From Hyaloperonospora brassicae (lineage: Eukaryota > Oomycota > Peronosporomycetes > Peronosporales > Peronosporaceae): DNA of 64,000 nt. The first letter of the stretch is position 1; each line of letters starts with the position of its first letter. The position numbers and the translations under genes are program-made. The notes under the pieces were generated by a model. It searched no databases, had not been told where the DNA came from, and worked only from the letters and a program-made list of their open reading frames with translations. Positions 10,083 through 17,630 of this stretch are shown one piece after another. The stretch spans positions 186,001 through 250,000 of the forward strand of contig CANTFL010001287.1 in assembly GCA_947650285.1 (NCBI GenBank), given 5' to 3'.

Positions 10083-11237
10083 ATGAACATGTTGGATGAA
10101 GAAGACACCTTTCACGCCACGCGTGAAGGGTTTACCCATTTGAGTGACATCGAATGGGGTGCGGTAGAACGAATGAGTTCTACCGTAGGCGAACTCGTCG
10201 TCAGCACCATGTTGGAGTCTCTAGACAGAGACCAACAACATGCTGCTATCGCCAAGTTCATTCACAATGAACTTGCTCTCGAGAGGGAGAAAGTAGCCTT
10301 GCTTCACCAGCAAGGCTCTCAACAGGCCGAGCAGTTGAGAGAACTCGGTGCTCAACAGACGGAGCTGTTGAGACAGCAGCAATTCCATGCTGCTGTGGGC
10401 GGGACGGCGCATGCGCGTCGTCCCGAAGTGATGAAAGTCGACATCTCCAAGTACAGTGGAGTCCCGGAGGACTCCCTGTTACTATGGTTTGTCGAACTCG
10501 ACAGAGCCCTAAGGGCTCGTCGCGTCGAAGATGAGCAAATGAAACTCACATTTGCTCAGACCCACTTGGCAGGGCGTGCCAAAACTTGGTCCCTGGGACT
10601 CGAGAGTAGCGACCCAAATGTTTTTAGGTCGCTAGATGACTTCAAGTCCCGGCTCAGACAAACGTTTGAGCCGCCACGTGCTGAGTTCAGGGCTCGTTCA
10701 GAGCTCCTGAAACTCAAGCAGGGTAAGCGTGATGTGCACGCTTACGCACAACATATACGACTCCTTGCGAGTAGTATAACTGCAAACCCAGTTCATGAAC
10801 ACACGTTGATTACGGTGTTCATGCAAGGGCTCGCAGAAGGGCCCGTCAGGAGCCACCTGTTCCGCCTTGAGCTGAATACGCTTGAAGAAGCGATATCAGC
10901 CGCGGAACAGGAAGACTTTAGCATGAGACAGGCTCATGCTAGCTCAAACTCTTACCGTCCACCGAGACGACAAGAGATCGGAGGTCCAGAACCAATGGAC
11001 CTCTGTTATGTTGAGAGCGAGAGACCTCGCTCTACAAGCAACAAGCGATTGCAGAGGTGCAATCGCTGTCAGAAGTTAGGGCACTACGCATACGAGTGTA
11101 GTGCTCCGCGCCCAGTACCAAACAGTACTGAGCGAAATGGACGACCATTCGCCAGAAAGGGCAATGGGCGTGGGTCCAGCGCTGTTGCGAAGCCGCAACA
11201 GCGAGACGGGCCATCAAAAAATGGTCGGGGTCAGTAG
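10083..11237 (+). CDS. gag: Gag polyprotein (capsid and zinc-knuckle nucleocapsid), gypsy copy 1
   Basis: 384 aa from ATG 10083. The first ~100 residues are charged and partly coiled-coil (repeated Leu/Gln around LHQQGSQQAEQLRELGAQQ). Residues ~130-280 form the retrotransposon Gag/capsid domain, with LTFAQTHLAGRAKTWSL, FKSRLRQTFEPP, and HAYAQHIRLLASSI. A single CCHC knuckle, CNRCQKLGHYAYEC, lies at about residues 325-338 (CX2CX4HX4C) and should bind genomic RNA. The tail is rich in Arg/Gly/Ser. The ATG sits in the 5' arm of an 11-bp hairpin (10075-10098). The frame ends in TAG at 11235-11237, 13 nt past the frameshift heptamer, so Gag is the default product and Gag-Pol a minor one. Confidence 0.96.
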   Translation: MNMLDEEDTFHATREGFTHLSDIEWGAVERMSSTVGELVVSTMLESLDRDQQHAAIAKFIHNELALEREKVALLHQQGSQQAEQLRELGAQQTELLRQQQFHAAVGGTAHARRPEVMKVDISKYSGVPEDSLLLWFVELDRALRARRVEDEQMKLTFAQTHLAGRAKTWSLGLESSDPNVFRSLDDFKSRLRQTFEPPRAEFRARSELLKLKQGKRDVHAYAQHIRLLASSITANPVHEHTLITVFMQGLAEGPVRSHLFRLELNTLEEAISAAEQEDFSMRQAHASSNSYRPPRRQEIGGPEPMDLCYVESERPRSTSNKRLQRCNRCQKLGHYAYECSAPRPVPNSTERNGRPFARKGNGRGSSAVAKPQQRDGPSKNGRGQ

Positions 11238-11255
11238 GGGCGGAGCGCCCTACTG
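11216..11255 (+). promoter_or_regulatory. Programmed -1 ribosomal frameshift signal between gag and pol, copy 1
   Basis: The heptamer A AAA AAT (11216-11222) is in the correct phase of gag (TCA AAA AAT). After a 9-nt spacer comes a hairpin at 11232-11255: an 8-bp stem CAGTAGGG/CCCTACTG extended by two more pairs past a bulged G, with a GAG loop. The gag stop codon is inside this hairpin. The pol frame is -1 to gag and open across the heptamer. Slippery site, spacing and structure all match the canonical -1 frameshift layout. Confidence 0.88.
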
Positions 11256-14200
11256 ATCCAGCAACCTCAAGAGAATTTGCAAACCTTTTGACGAAAGTTG
11301 CTCCAGATACACAATCATTGTGTGTCTCTGCACCTGGTGATGACGTTTCGCTCATCACCTTGAAGTTGGAAGCGACAAATGACTTGTCGCTTCGTGCCCT
11401 AGTAGACTGTGGGGCGTCGAACAACTTTGTTCGTCGCCAGTCACTAGAGGGTCGTAGGCTCAAGTTCGTTGAGCGCGACATTCCCCTCACAAGGATGACG
11501 GTGCGCCTTGCAACAGGCGCATCGATAACCGTTGAGAAACGTGTAGTAGGAATCCACTACACGTTAGAGGGCGAGCAGTACGATGATGATTTCATCGTAC
11601 TAGATCTGGATGACAAATTTGATGTCATCCTGGGATTACCTTGGCTCAGAAAATACGAGCCAAGGGTGAGCTGGCAGCATCGATCCGTGAAGATGCCTGC
11701 TGCTTGTTCATCAGATGGCCATCTGATGAACATCTTGGAGCGTCCACAAGCGTGTGGGTGTTCTGCGAGTGAGTGCGATGGCCTCACTTGCGGTACGGTC
11801 GTTAGCACGACTGCACAAGGTCACAGTGTAGTTGATCACTACACTGTGGAGCAAGCTCCCGGCGGCTGTACAGAAGTACAGGCTGCGCCGAAGGTCCACC
11901 ACTCGAATAAGTCGAGTGGACCGGGACATGGATGCATGCCTAGCGGGCAGCATCTTAGAAGAAAGAAATCTGTTGCCCCCAAGGGGCAACATGAAAATCC
12001 TAGGTCGACTGGAGAGTCGACCGTGGAGGATCGGTTCCTGACTGTGGTTGCACAGCCACAGTCGGAAGACGTCGAGGGAATAAGTCCCCACGTACTTGAG
12101 GAAGGAGTTCCTCAAGAGTTGCTTGCTGAGGGATCAGGCCCTCAGCAACCTGTGGAAGCAAGATCCCAGGAAGAAACCGAGACGTTGAACGTCTTGGTTA
12201 ATGACGGATCAAGCGTAGGCGCTTATACGCTTGATCTGATTGTGCCTCCGAAGTTGACTTCGGAGATAACTCAGTTGCCAACGCTAGAACCGAAACGGTT
12301 CTTGCGTGATCTGCGTAGTGGCAAAGTCAAGCAGATCTGCGTACTCGTCACAGAGGACGAGTATGTGACCGACATTCGGTCGGCAACAGTATTTGCTGAG
12401 AACGAACGGGTTCTCAGCAGCTCATCGATGGACGAAAGTGTCCTCGATGAGAAGACTCGGATTGAGCGATACGCGTCCCAATCCTGGGAGTCACTTCAGG
12501 CAAATCCTTTGTATAAGGATTTGATCGAATTCAGGGATGTGTTCCCTGAATCCGTACCTTGCGAGTTGCCTAAGGACAAAGGCACTCGACACGAGATCGA
12601 GCTCAAACCGGGCTCGAAATACTGTGTCATGAAGCAGTGGCCACTGCCTCGTGAACAAGTGATAGCGATCGACAAGTTCTTTGCCGATCGCTTAGCAGCG
12701 GGCCATGTGAGGGAATCAACATCCCCTCACAGCTCTCCGACCTTCTGTGTGCGAAAGGCCACAGGAGGGTGGCGGATAGTGCACGCATTCAACAAGTTGA
12801 ATGCTGCAACGGTACCGGCTCAGACGCCGATACCGAGGAAGGACGTAATCATAGATGGTATGTCAAAGAGTACCATCTTTTCGTCCATGGATCTGATGGA
12901 TGGATTCTATCAGATCCTGATGCGTGAACGGGACGTCCCGTTCACAGCAGTGAGTACCCCCAGCGGGATGCTGTGGGAGTGGCTAGTGATGCCACAGGGG
13001 CTGAGTAATGCCCCTGCAACATTCAACAGATGTGTAACAAATCTGTTGAGACCGGTGCGAGACTTCGCACCGAGTTACTTCGACGATGCGTTCGTCCATA
13101 GCCGGGCTATGGACGGGAAGACGGACGTTGAAGTTCACAGAACTCACGTTCGTCAGGTTCTTTATTTTATGCGTAAGCAAAGGTTGTACGCAAACCTCAA
13201 GAAGTGTATATTCGCGGCTAGCGAAATACCACTTCTTGGGTGCATCGTGGGTAAACACGGCGTACGCCCTGATCCCGAAAAGATCAAGGCGATCACCGAC
13301 TGGCCAGTGCCAGTCGATGTCAAGGGACTTCGAAAGTTCCTTGGTCTTGCGGCGTACTTGCACAAGTACTCGCGCAACTACGCCGAGATGACGGTACATC
13401 TTTCTTGCTTGCTCAAGAAAAATGTCAAGTGGTCATGGAACGCTGAGTGCCAGCGTTCCTTTGAAGGTATCAAGCAAAGCTTGATGCAATCGCCAATCTT
13501 GGCGATTGCAGATCAGGACAGACCATTTCATGTGGTCTGTGACGCCAGCGATTTCGCAATCGGCTGTGCGTTAATGCAGTTCGATGCAGATGGCGCGGAG
13601 CGCGTCATCTGTTATCAATCGCGTCAGCTGCAAGCAGCTGAGCGTAATTACCCAGTGCATGACAAGGAACTCCTTGCCATGAAATACGCACTGGCTAAAT
13701 TTCGCGTCTATCTCTTGGGAGATAGACCGTTTGTTGTCTACACGGACCATGCGTCATTACGCACGGCCGTAAACAGCCCACACCTCTCGCAAAGAATGGC
13801 GAGGTGGCTGTCTTTCTTCGCGGAGTATAACTTCTCCGTGGAGTATAAACCGGGACGACTCAATGTCGTCGCGGATGCTCTTTCGCGCCGGCCCGATTTC
13901 GAGCCGGACGCGCAATCCAACAGTGAGGACAAGCCCACTGTTGCGACACTGTCAGTCAGTGTCCCGTCGTCAAGTTTACTTGACGACGTACGAAAGGCAT
14001 ACGCGGAAGATAAGGATCTTCTGCGATTGATGGATCATTTGGTGAATCCATCCAGTAAATCCATGAGGGATTTACCGGCTTTGTACCGATCCTCATCGGA
14101 TCGGTATAGTACACGCAACGGATTGCTGTACTATACAGCTGTTGCCGACGACACGCCTCGTGTCGTCGTACCCGCTCATCATGATTTGCGTTTGCGCATC

Positions 14201-16132
14201 ATGTATGAGTGTCACGATGCCCCAACAAGCAGCCATCGTGGAAGGGAAAAGACTTACCTCACGGTAAGTCGTGACTTTTACTGGCCCCGCCAGTATCAGT
14301 TTGCTCGCAAGTACATACGTGCTTGCGAGGTTTGTCAACGGGTGAAGCCTAGTCCTTCATCCCGTGCGCCATTGCAGCCTCTGCCTGTTCCGACAGAGTG
14401 CTGGCAGTCCGTTTCAATGGACTCCGTCTTCGGGTTTCCCGAAGACGCTCACAAGAATAATGGTATTCTTGTGTTTGTGGACCGATTCAGCAAGATGGTC
14501 CATCTTGCTGCTGTCCCTGAGTCAATCAAGGCTCAAGGTTGTGCTCGTGTCTTTCTAGACACGGTCTTTAGACTCCACGGGTTACCCCGTGAACTCGTAT
14601 CCGACCGTGACCCTCGGTTCACGGCGGAATTTTGGCAAACCGTGTTCCGTAATCTCGGAACACGATTAAAGATGTCCACTTCTGACCATCCAGAAACAGA
14701 TGGTCAGACGGAACGTGCGAACCGTGTCCTCGAAGAGATTCTTCGAGGATATGTCCACTCGTTTCCGAGTTGGAGCGAATTCCTACCCATGGTGGAATTC
14801 GCCATCAATAATTCGGTGCATGCTTCAACACAGCACACACCGTTTTACGTGAATGGCCTACGCCATCCACGTGTGCCCACCCTTCTAGAGTGTGACTCTT
14901 GGATAAGGGGGGGAGGGACTCGCTCGAGCAAAAACCGTTTTGGCTCTTGCTCATCACGTGTCGACGCAAACGTCGTCACGTATGATGCCGATGTCGATCA
15001 AGTCGACATCGATGAAGAAGATCATCTCAATAATAGCGAACACGCTATTATTGATTCGGATGATGATGACGATGCTGGTATATTCAGCATCGCCAACGAT
15101 TATGCCAGCGAGGAAGAAGACAACCTCGCTGAAGAAGAGAGCAATCTCTTAGCAGTGCGCACGAAGCGCACTGCTAGACAAAACAAAGAGTCAGCAGAGA
15201 ACTTCCTGCTGACTCGAGAAGCGGTAGTCCGTTTCGTTCAGGACTCCATCGCAAATGCGGTGGACCGTCAGAAACGGAACGCAGACAAGAATGGAAGAGC
15301 AAATGTTCTTTCATTTAAGGTTAATGACCTAGTACTACTGTCAACGGTAAACCTACCTGGACATGCAGTCACTAGTGTCGGCAGTAGTAAACTACTGCCG
15401 AAATACATTGGGCCATTTCGAGTGTTGCATCGCAAGGGCAATGCATACACACTCGAATTGCCACGTAGGATGCGCACGCATCCTACGTTTTACGTGGGGA
15501 GGCTTAGGTCGTACTGTCAGTACGAGCCTTCTTCTTCCGATGAAGATAGCCCCCACGTTCAAGAACATCCATCAAGTTCTTGCGTTCGCGCTCCAGACGA
15601 TCCGTCTGGTCGCGCAGATATGATACCTCGGTATTCAACCGAGTTATCTCTCCGCGAGCTGTCGCCAGCTCGCCGAAAAGGGAGCGGACATCCCGCTCGA
15701 CCTGAAGCTGCGCCGTGGCATAATCGGCGCGATCCCTCGCCCGATCAGCCTCGTGACCCTTGCGGTTCTTCCGCACGGTGTCGGTCAAAGCGTAGCGTCG
15801 GTCGCGCTCGTGTTTCAAGTCATCGCGCAATTCATCGATTGCGCGATCCATCTCGTAAGGGTCGAGATGGTGGGCCTGGGGTTCTGGAGGAGGTCTTTCC
15901 TCCTCCACCACATCCTTTGGTGGATGCTCACGGTGATCAACGCTTTCTAGTGGAGCGTATCTTGAATCACCGTGACGATTCAGGATCAAGGACGAGCTAC
16001 CTCGTCCAGTGGCGGGGGTATCCACCCTCTTGGAACAGCTGGGAGCCCCGCTCTCAGCTGTTAATGGATGTTGAAGGTCTCGTCCACCAGTATGACGAGA
16101 CCCATCCGATGAGTCCTGTGGCCCATCGGTAA
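11222..16132 (+). CDS. pol: Pol polyprotein (protease, RT, RNase H, integrase, chromodomain), gypsy copy 1
   Basis: Pol is in the -1 frame and lacks an ATG near its start, so it should be made as Gag-Pol by frameshifting. Residues are numbered from codon 11288. The aspartic protease has DCGAS at ~40-44 and ILGLPWL at ~114-120. RT spans ~450-630, with SMDLMDGF and the YFDD box at 597-600. RNase H has CDAS (~752), a Glu at ~794 and YTDH (~820). Integrase has the zinc residues His976, His983, Cys1013 and Cys1016, and the catalytic triad Asp1045, Asp1106 and Glu1142. A long acidic insert lies at ~1240-1320, followed by the GPF-type region (YIGPFRVL). A chromodomain occupies ~1553-1603 (FLVERIL, YLVQWRGYPPSWNSWEP) and probably targets modified histones. 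The last 629 nt overlap an antisense ORF. The distinctive copy-1 residues are Ala after YFDD, Ser982 for Gly, and Ser1046 for Phe. Confidence 0.95.
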   Translation, partial: WSGSVGAERPTDPATSREFANLLTKVAPDTQSLCVSAPGDDVSLITLKLEATNDLSLRALVDCGASNNFVRRQSLEGRRLKFVERDIPLTRMTVRLATGASITVEKRVVGIHYTLEGEQYDDDFIVLDLDDKFDVILGLPWLRKYEPRVSWQHRSVKMPAACSSDGHLMNILERPQACGCSASECDGLTCGTVVSTTAQGHSVVDHYTVEQAPGGCTEVQAAPKVHHSNKSSGPGHGCMPSGQHLRRKKSVAPKGQHENPRSTGESTVEDRFLTVVAQPQSEDVEGISPHVLEEGVPQELLAEGSGPQQPVEARSQEETETLNVLVNDGSSVGAYTLDLIVPPKLTSEITQLPTLEPKRFLRDLRSGKVKQICVLVTEDEYVTDIRSATVFAENERVLSSSSMDESVLDEKTRIERYASQSWESLQANPLYKDLIEFRDVFPESVPCELPKDKGTRHEIELKPGSKYCVMKQWPLPREQVIAIDKFFADRLAAGHVRESTSPHSSPTFCVRKATGGWRIVHAFNKLNAATVPAQTPIPRKDVIIDGMSKSTIFSSMDLMDGFYQILMRERDVPFTAVSTPSGMLWEWLVMPQGLSNAPATFNRCVTNLLRPVRDFAPSYFDDAFVHSRAMDGKTDVEVHRTHVRQVLYFMRKQRLYANLKKCIFAASEIPLLGCIVGKHGVRPDPEKIKAITDWPVPVDVKGLRKFLGLAAYLHKYSRNYAEMTVHLSCLLKKNVKWSWNAECQRSFEGIKQSLMQSPILAIADQDRPFHVVCDASDFAIGCALMQFDADGAERVICYQSRQLQAAERNYPVHDKELLAMKYALAKFRVYLLGDRPFVVYTDHASLRTAVNSPHLSQRMARWLSFFAEYNFSVEYKPGRLNVVADALSRRPDFEPDAQSNSEDKPTVATLSVSVPSSSLLDDVRKAYAEDKDLLRLMDHLVNPSSKSMRDLPALYRSSSDRYSTRNGLLYYTAVADDTPRVVVPAHHDLRLRIMYECHDAPTSSHRGREKTYLTVSRDFYWPRQYQFARKYIRACEVCQRVKPSPSSRAPLQPLPVPTECWQSVSMDSVFGFPEDAHKNNGILVFVDRFSKMVHLAAVPESIKAQGCARVFLDTVFRLHGLPRELVSDRDPRFTAEFWQTVFRNLGTRLKMSTSDHPETDGQTERANRVLEEILRGYVHSFPSWSEFLPMVEFAINNSVHASTQHTPFYVNGLRHPRVPTLLECDSWIRGGGTRSSKNRFGSCSSRVDANVVTYDADVDQVDIDEEDHLNNSEHAIIDSDDDDDAGIFSIANDYASEEEDNLAEEESNLLAVRTKRTARQNKESAENFLLTREAVVRFVQDSIANAVDRQKRNADKNGRANVLSFKVNDLVLLSTVNLPGHAVTSVGSSKLLPKYIGPFRVLHRKGNAYTLELPRRMRTHPTFYVGRLRSYCQYEPSSSDEDSPHVQEHPSSSCVRAPDDPSGRADMIPRYSTELSLRELSPARRKGSGHPARPEAAPWHNRRDPSPDQPRDPCGSSARCRSKRSVGRARVSSHRAIHRLRDPSRKGRDGGPGVLEEVFPPPPHPLVDAHGDQRFLVERILNHRDDSGSRTSYLVQWRGYPPSWNSWEPRSQLLMDVEGLVHQYDETHPMSPVAHR

Positions 16133-17108
16133 ACACGCGCCCTAGGCGCTTGTAGACGGATTGCAAGTTTGCAATCGCGTCACGCATCTCGTCCGAGAGA
16201 TGTGCCCTTCCCCAGGGCGAATTTAGGGAGTACACATCCCTATGTGCACGCTGCGAGTTGTCAACACAACTCGCACAAGGGTCTCCCCATGTGAGGCAAG
16301 GAATGCCTGCCTCACTCGATAAACAATGCAACCGGTACCTAGCACCGGTTGGCGTTCGCCGTTCGAACCTGAGGCGTGTTGCCTCAAGTTTCTTGAGCCA
16401 CCCTTCTCGTCCAAAATTCTTTACGTTTTGGACGAACGCGTTCCACGCAGTTAAAAGCGATGTTTTGTCACGCTTTTGGTTGCTATTGTACCATCGATGT
16501 CTAAGGAAGACATCGAGATAAAAGTCTTCTTCAGCGCGAAAGTTCTTCGCGCTGGGATCCAAGCCGTGAAGCTCAGTCGCATCGAATAAGGGTATTCGAT
16601 GGTGTTGGCCTGTCTCGTGAGACAGGCTATTGATGAGTTGTTCGGGCAAACGCCACGGCTTCAACTCATCACGCTTCACAGTGGTACCCTTGTCGGTACC
16701 ACGGCTCCCAGATTGACGACGGCTCGCGCCATCGTCATCACGCTCGTGCGAAGACGCACGAGCCGGCGGTGGTGAAGAATAGAACTCACCACCCTGATCA
16801 TCGTCATCACTGCCGAACAGACTGTGATGCGAATCACGAGTCCGTTCGTTCGGCAGTGGCCTTGGCGAATACTGAGGCGTCGCCGGTGAGCGAGACGCCT
16901 CTGGAGCATTGCCCGAGTCAGACACGTCTGACTCGCCAGAGTAGATGACCTCCACATCGGGGTCATCGTGCGCACGCGGCGTGATACCGCGTGCACCTGC
17001 AGCACCTGTTGCTGCAGGCGAAGAAGAGGCGGCAGACGACGAAGCGTCTGCCGCAGAGGCTTGCACAGCACCAGGCTGTGTGGGTCTTGAGTCACCTCGC
17101 ATAGACAT
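15504..17108 (-). CDS. Long antisense ORF at the 3' end of gypsy copy 1, function unknown
   Basis: 534 codons from an ATG at 17108 to TAA at 15504. Codons ~326-534 lie opposite the chromodomain end of pol. Codons 1-325 lie in the 1.1 kb between pol and the LTR that has no sense ORF, so this is not merely a shadow of pol. The protein looks organised. The N-terminus is disordered and acidic and contains VEVIYSGESD, which resembles a SUMO-interacting motif. A compact central region (~170-320) includes FYLDVFLRHRWYNSNQK and a Cys cluster CX8CX6CX2C near CLTWGDPCASC. The C-terminus is a charged coiled coil (~425-525) ending in a basic KKKARTDSTT tail. It is intact in copy 2 with only four amino-acid differences. 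No homologue is recognised. Expression would need an antisense promoter between 17109 and the 3' LTR or within that LTR. Confidence 0.6.
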   Translation of the reverse strand: MSMRGDSRPTQPGAVQASAADASSSAASSSPAATGAAGARGITPRAHDDPDVEVIYSGESDVSDSGNAPEASRSPATPQYSPRPLPNERTRDSHHSLFGSDDDDQGGEFYSSPPPARASSHERDDDGASRRQSGSRGTDKGTTVKRDELKPWRLPEQLINSLSHETGQHHRIPLFDATELHGLDPSAKNFRAEEDFYLDVFLRHRWYNSNQKRDKTSLLTAWNAFVQNVKNFGREGWLKKLEATRLRFERRTPTGARYRLHCLSSEAGIPCLTWGDPCASCVDNSQRAHRDVYSLNSPWGRAHLSDEMRDAIANLQSVYKRLGRVFTDGPQDSSDGSRHTGGRDLQHPLTAESGAPSCSKRVDTPATGRGSSSLILNRHGDSRYAPLESVDHREHPPKDVVEEERPPPEPQAHHLDPYEMDRAIDELRDDLKHERDRRYALTDTVRKNRKGHEADRARDRADYATAQLQVERDVRSLFGELATARGEITRLNTEVSYLRDQTDRLERERKNLMDVLERGGYLHRKKKARTDSTT

Positions 17109-17226
17109 GTTAACTATGCGAGGTCAAGCGGAAAGTGAGTGGAACGGACCAAACAAGTGCTCCCTGTCCCAATGGTGGCCAACGGGTGGCCTCCATATTT
17201 CGATAGTCACACGGTGACTATCAGTT

Positions 17227-17234
17227 AAGGGGGG
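17227..17234 (+). promoter_or_regulatory. Polypurine tract of copy 1
   Basis: AAGGGGGG ends 3 nt before the 3' LTR. This is the expected position for the plus-strand DNA primer in reverse transcription. Confidence 0.85.
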
Positions 17235-17237
17235 TGA

Positions 17238-17625
17238 TGTAACGGGGCAGCCCGTTACATGATATTGTCACTTAAGGAAAGTGACAATAAAGAATATAAG
17301 ATGGATATTCTTTAAACAATATCACCAAAGTGGTGATATTGAAGGGTCGACCAAAGGGTCTGTTCATTGGTTGATATCGTGATGATATCAACCCACCAAT
17401 CGCCGCAAGACGCGCGCAATGAGTGGTGACGAGACGTCACCATACATGCAGTTATATTAGTATAATTGAATTAAGTCAAACGAAGAGACAGTAGTTTAAA
17501 GACTTAATTTATTAATATAACAGTTCTACTTTTACCCTACCTACGCTTCCTCGCTCGCCACGTGTACGTCCGTCGGGGCACCCAAATCCCTTGCGTTAAG
17601 TTACGCAAGGGTGTGCCCCGTTACA
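17238..17625 (+). repeat. 3' LTR of gypsy copy 1
   Basis: 388 bp, matching the 5' LTR except at one base (G17292). The hairpin 17289-17313 (9-bp stem, 7-nt loop) is perfect here. Followed directly by the duplicated target AAAAC. Confidence 0.96.
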
Positions 17626-17630
17626 AAAAC

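Larger units (their letters stand above)
9651..17625 (+). mobile_element. Complete Ty3/gypsy LTR retrotransposon with chromodomain, copy 1
   Basis: The element is 7,975 bp. Both LTRs are 388 bp and begin TGTAAC and end GTTACA, flanked by the duplication AAAAC. The LTRs differ at one base that I could find (T at 9705 versus G at 17292), so insertion is recent. Order: LTR, primer-binding site, gag, -1 frameshift signal, pol (PR-RT-RNaseH-IN-chromodomain), a 1.1-kb 3' region filled by an antisense ORF, polypurine tract, LTR. All reading frames are open. Compared with copy 2, several changes fall in or near conserved Pol motifs (Ala after the YFDD box, Ser for Gly beside a zinc-binding His of integrase, Ser after the first catalytic Asp of integrase), so its present activity is uncertain. 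Confidence 0.97.

Noticed and set aside
10083..16132. Regularly spaced dyads considered as a CRISPR-like array
   Set aside because: There is no repeated unit: every hairpin has a different sequence, and they lie within open reading frames of a eukaryotic retrotransposon.
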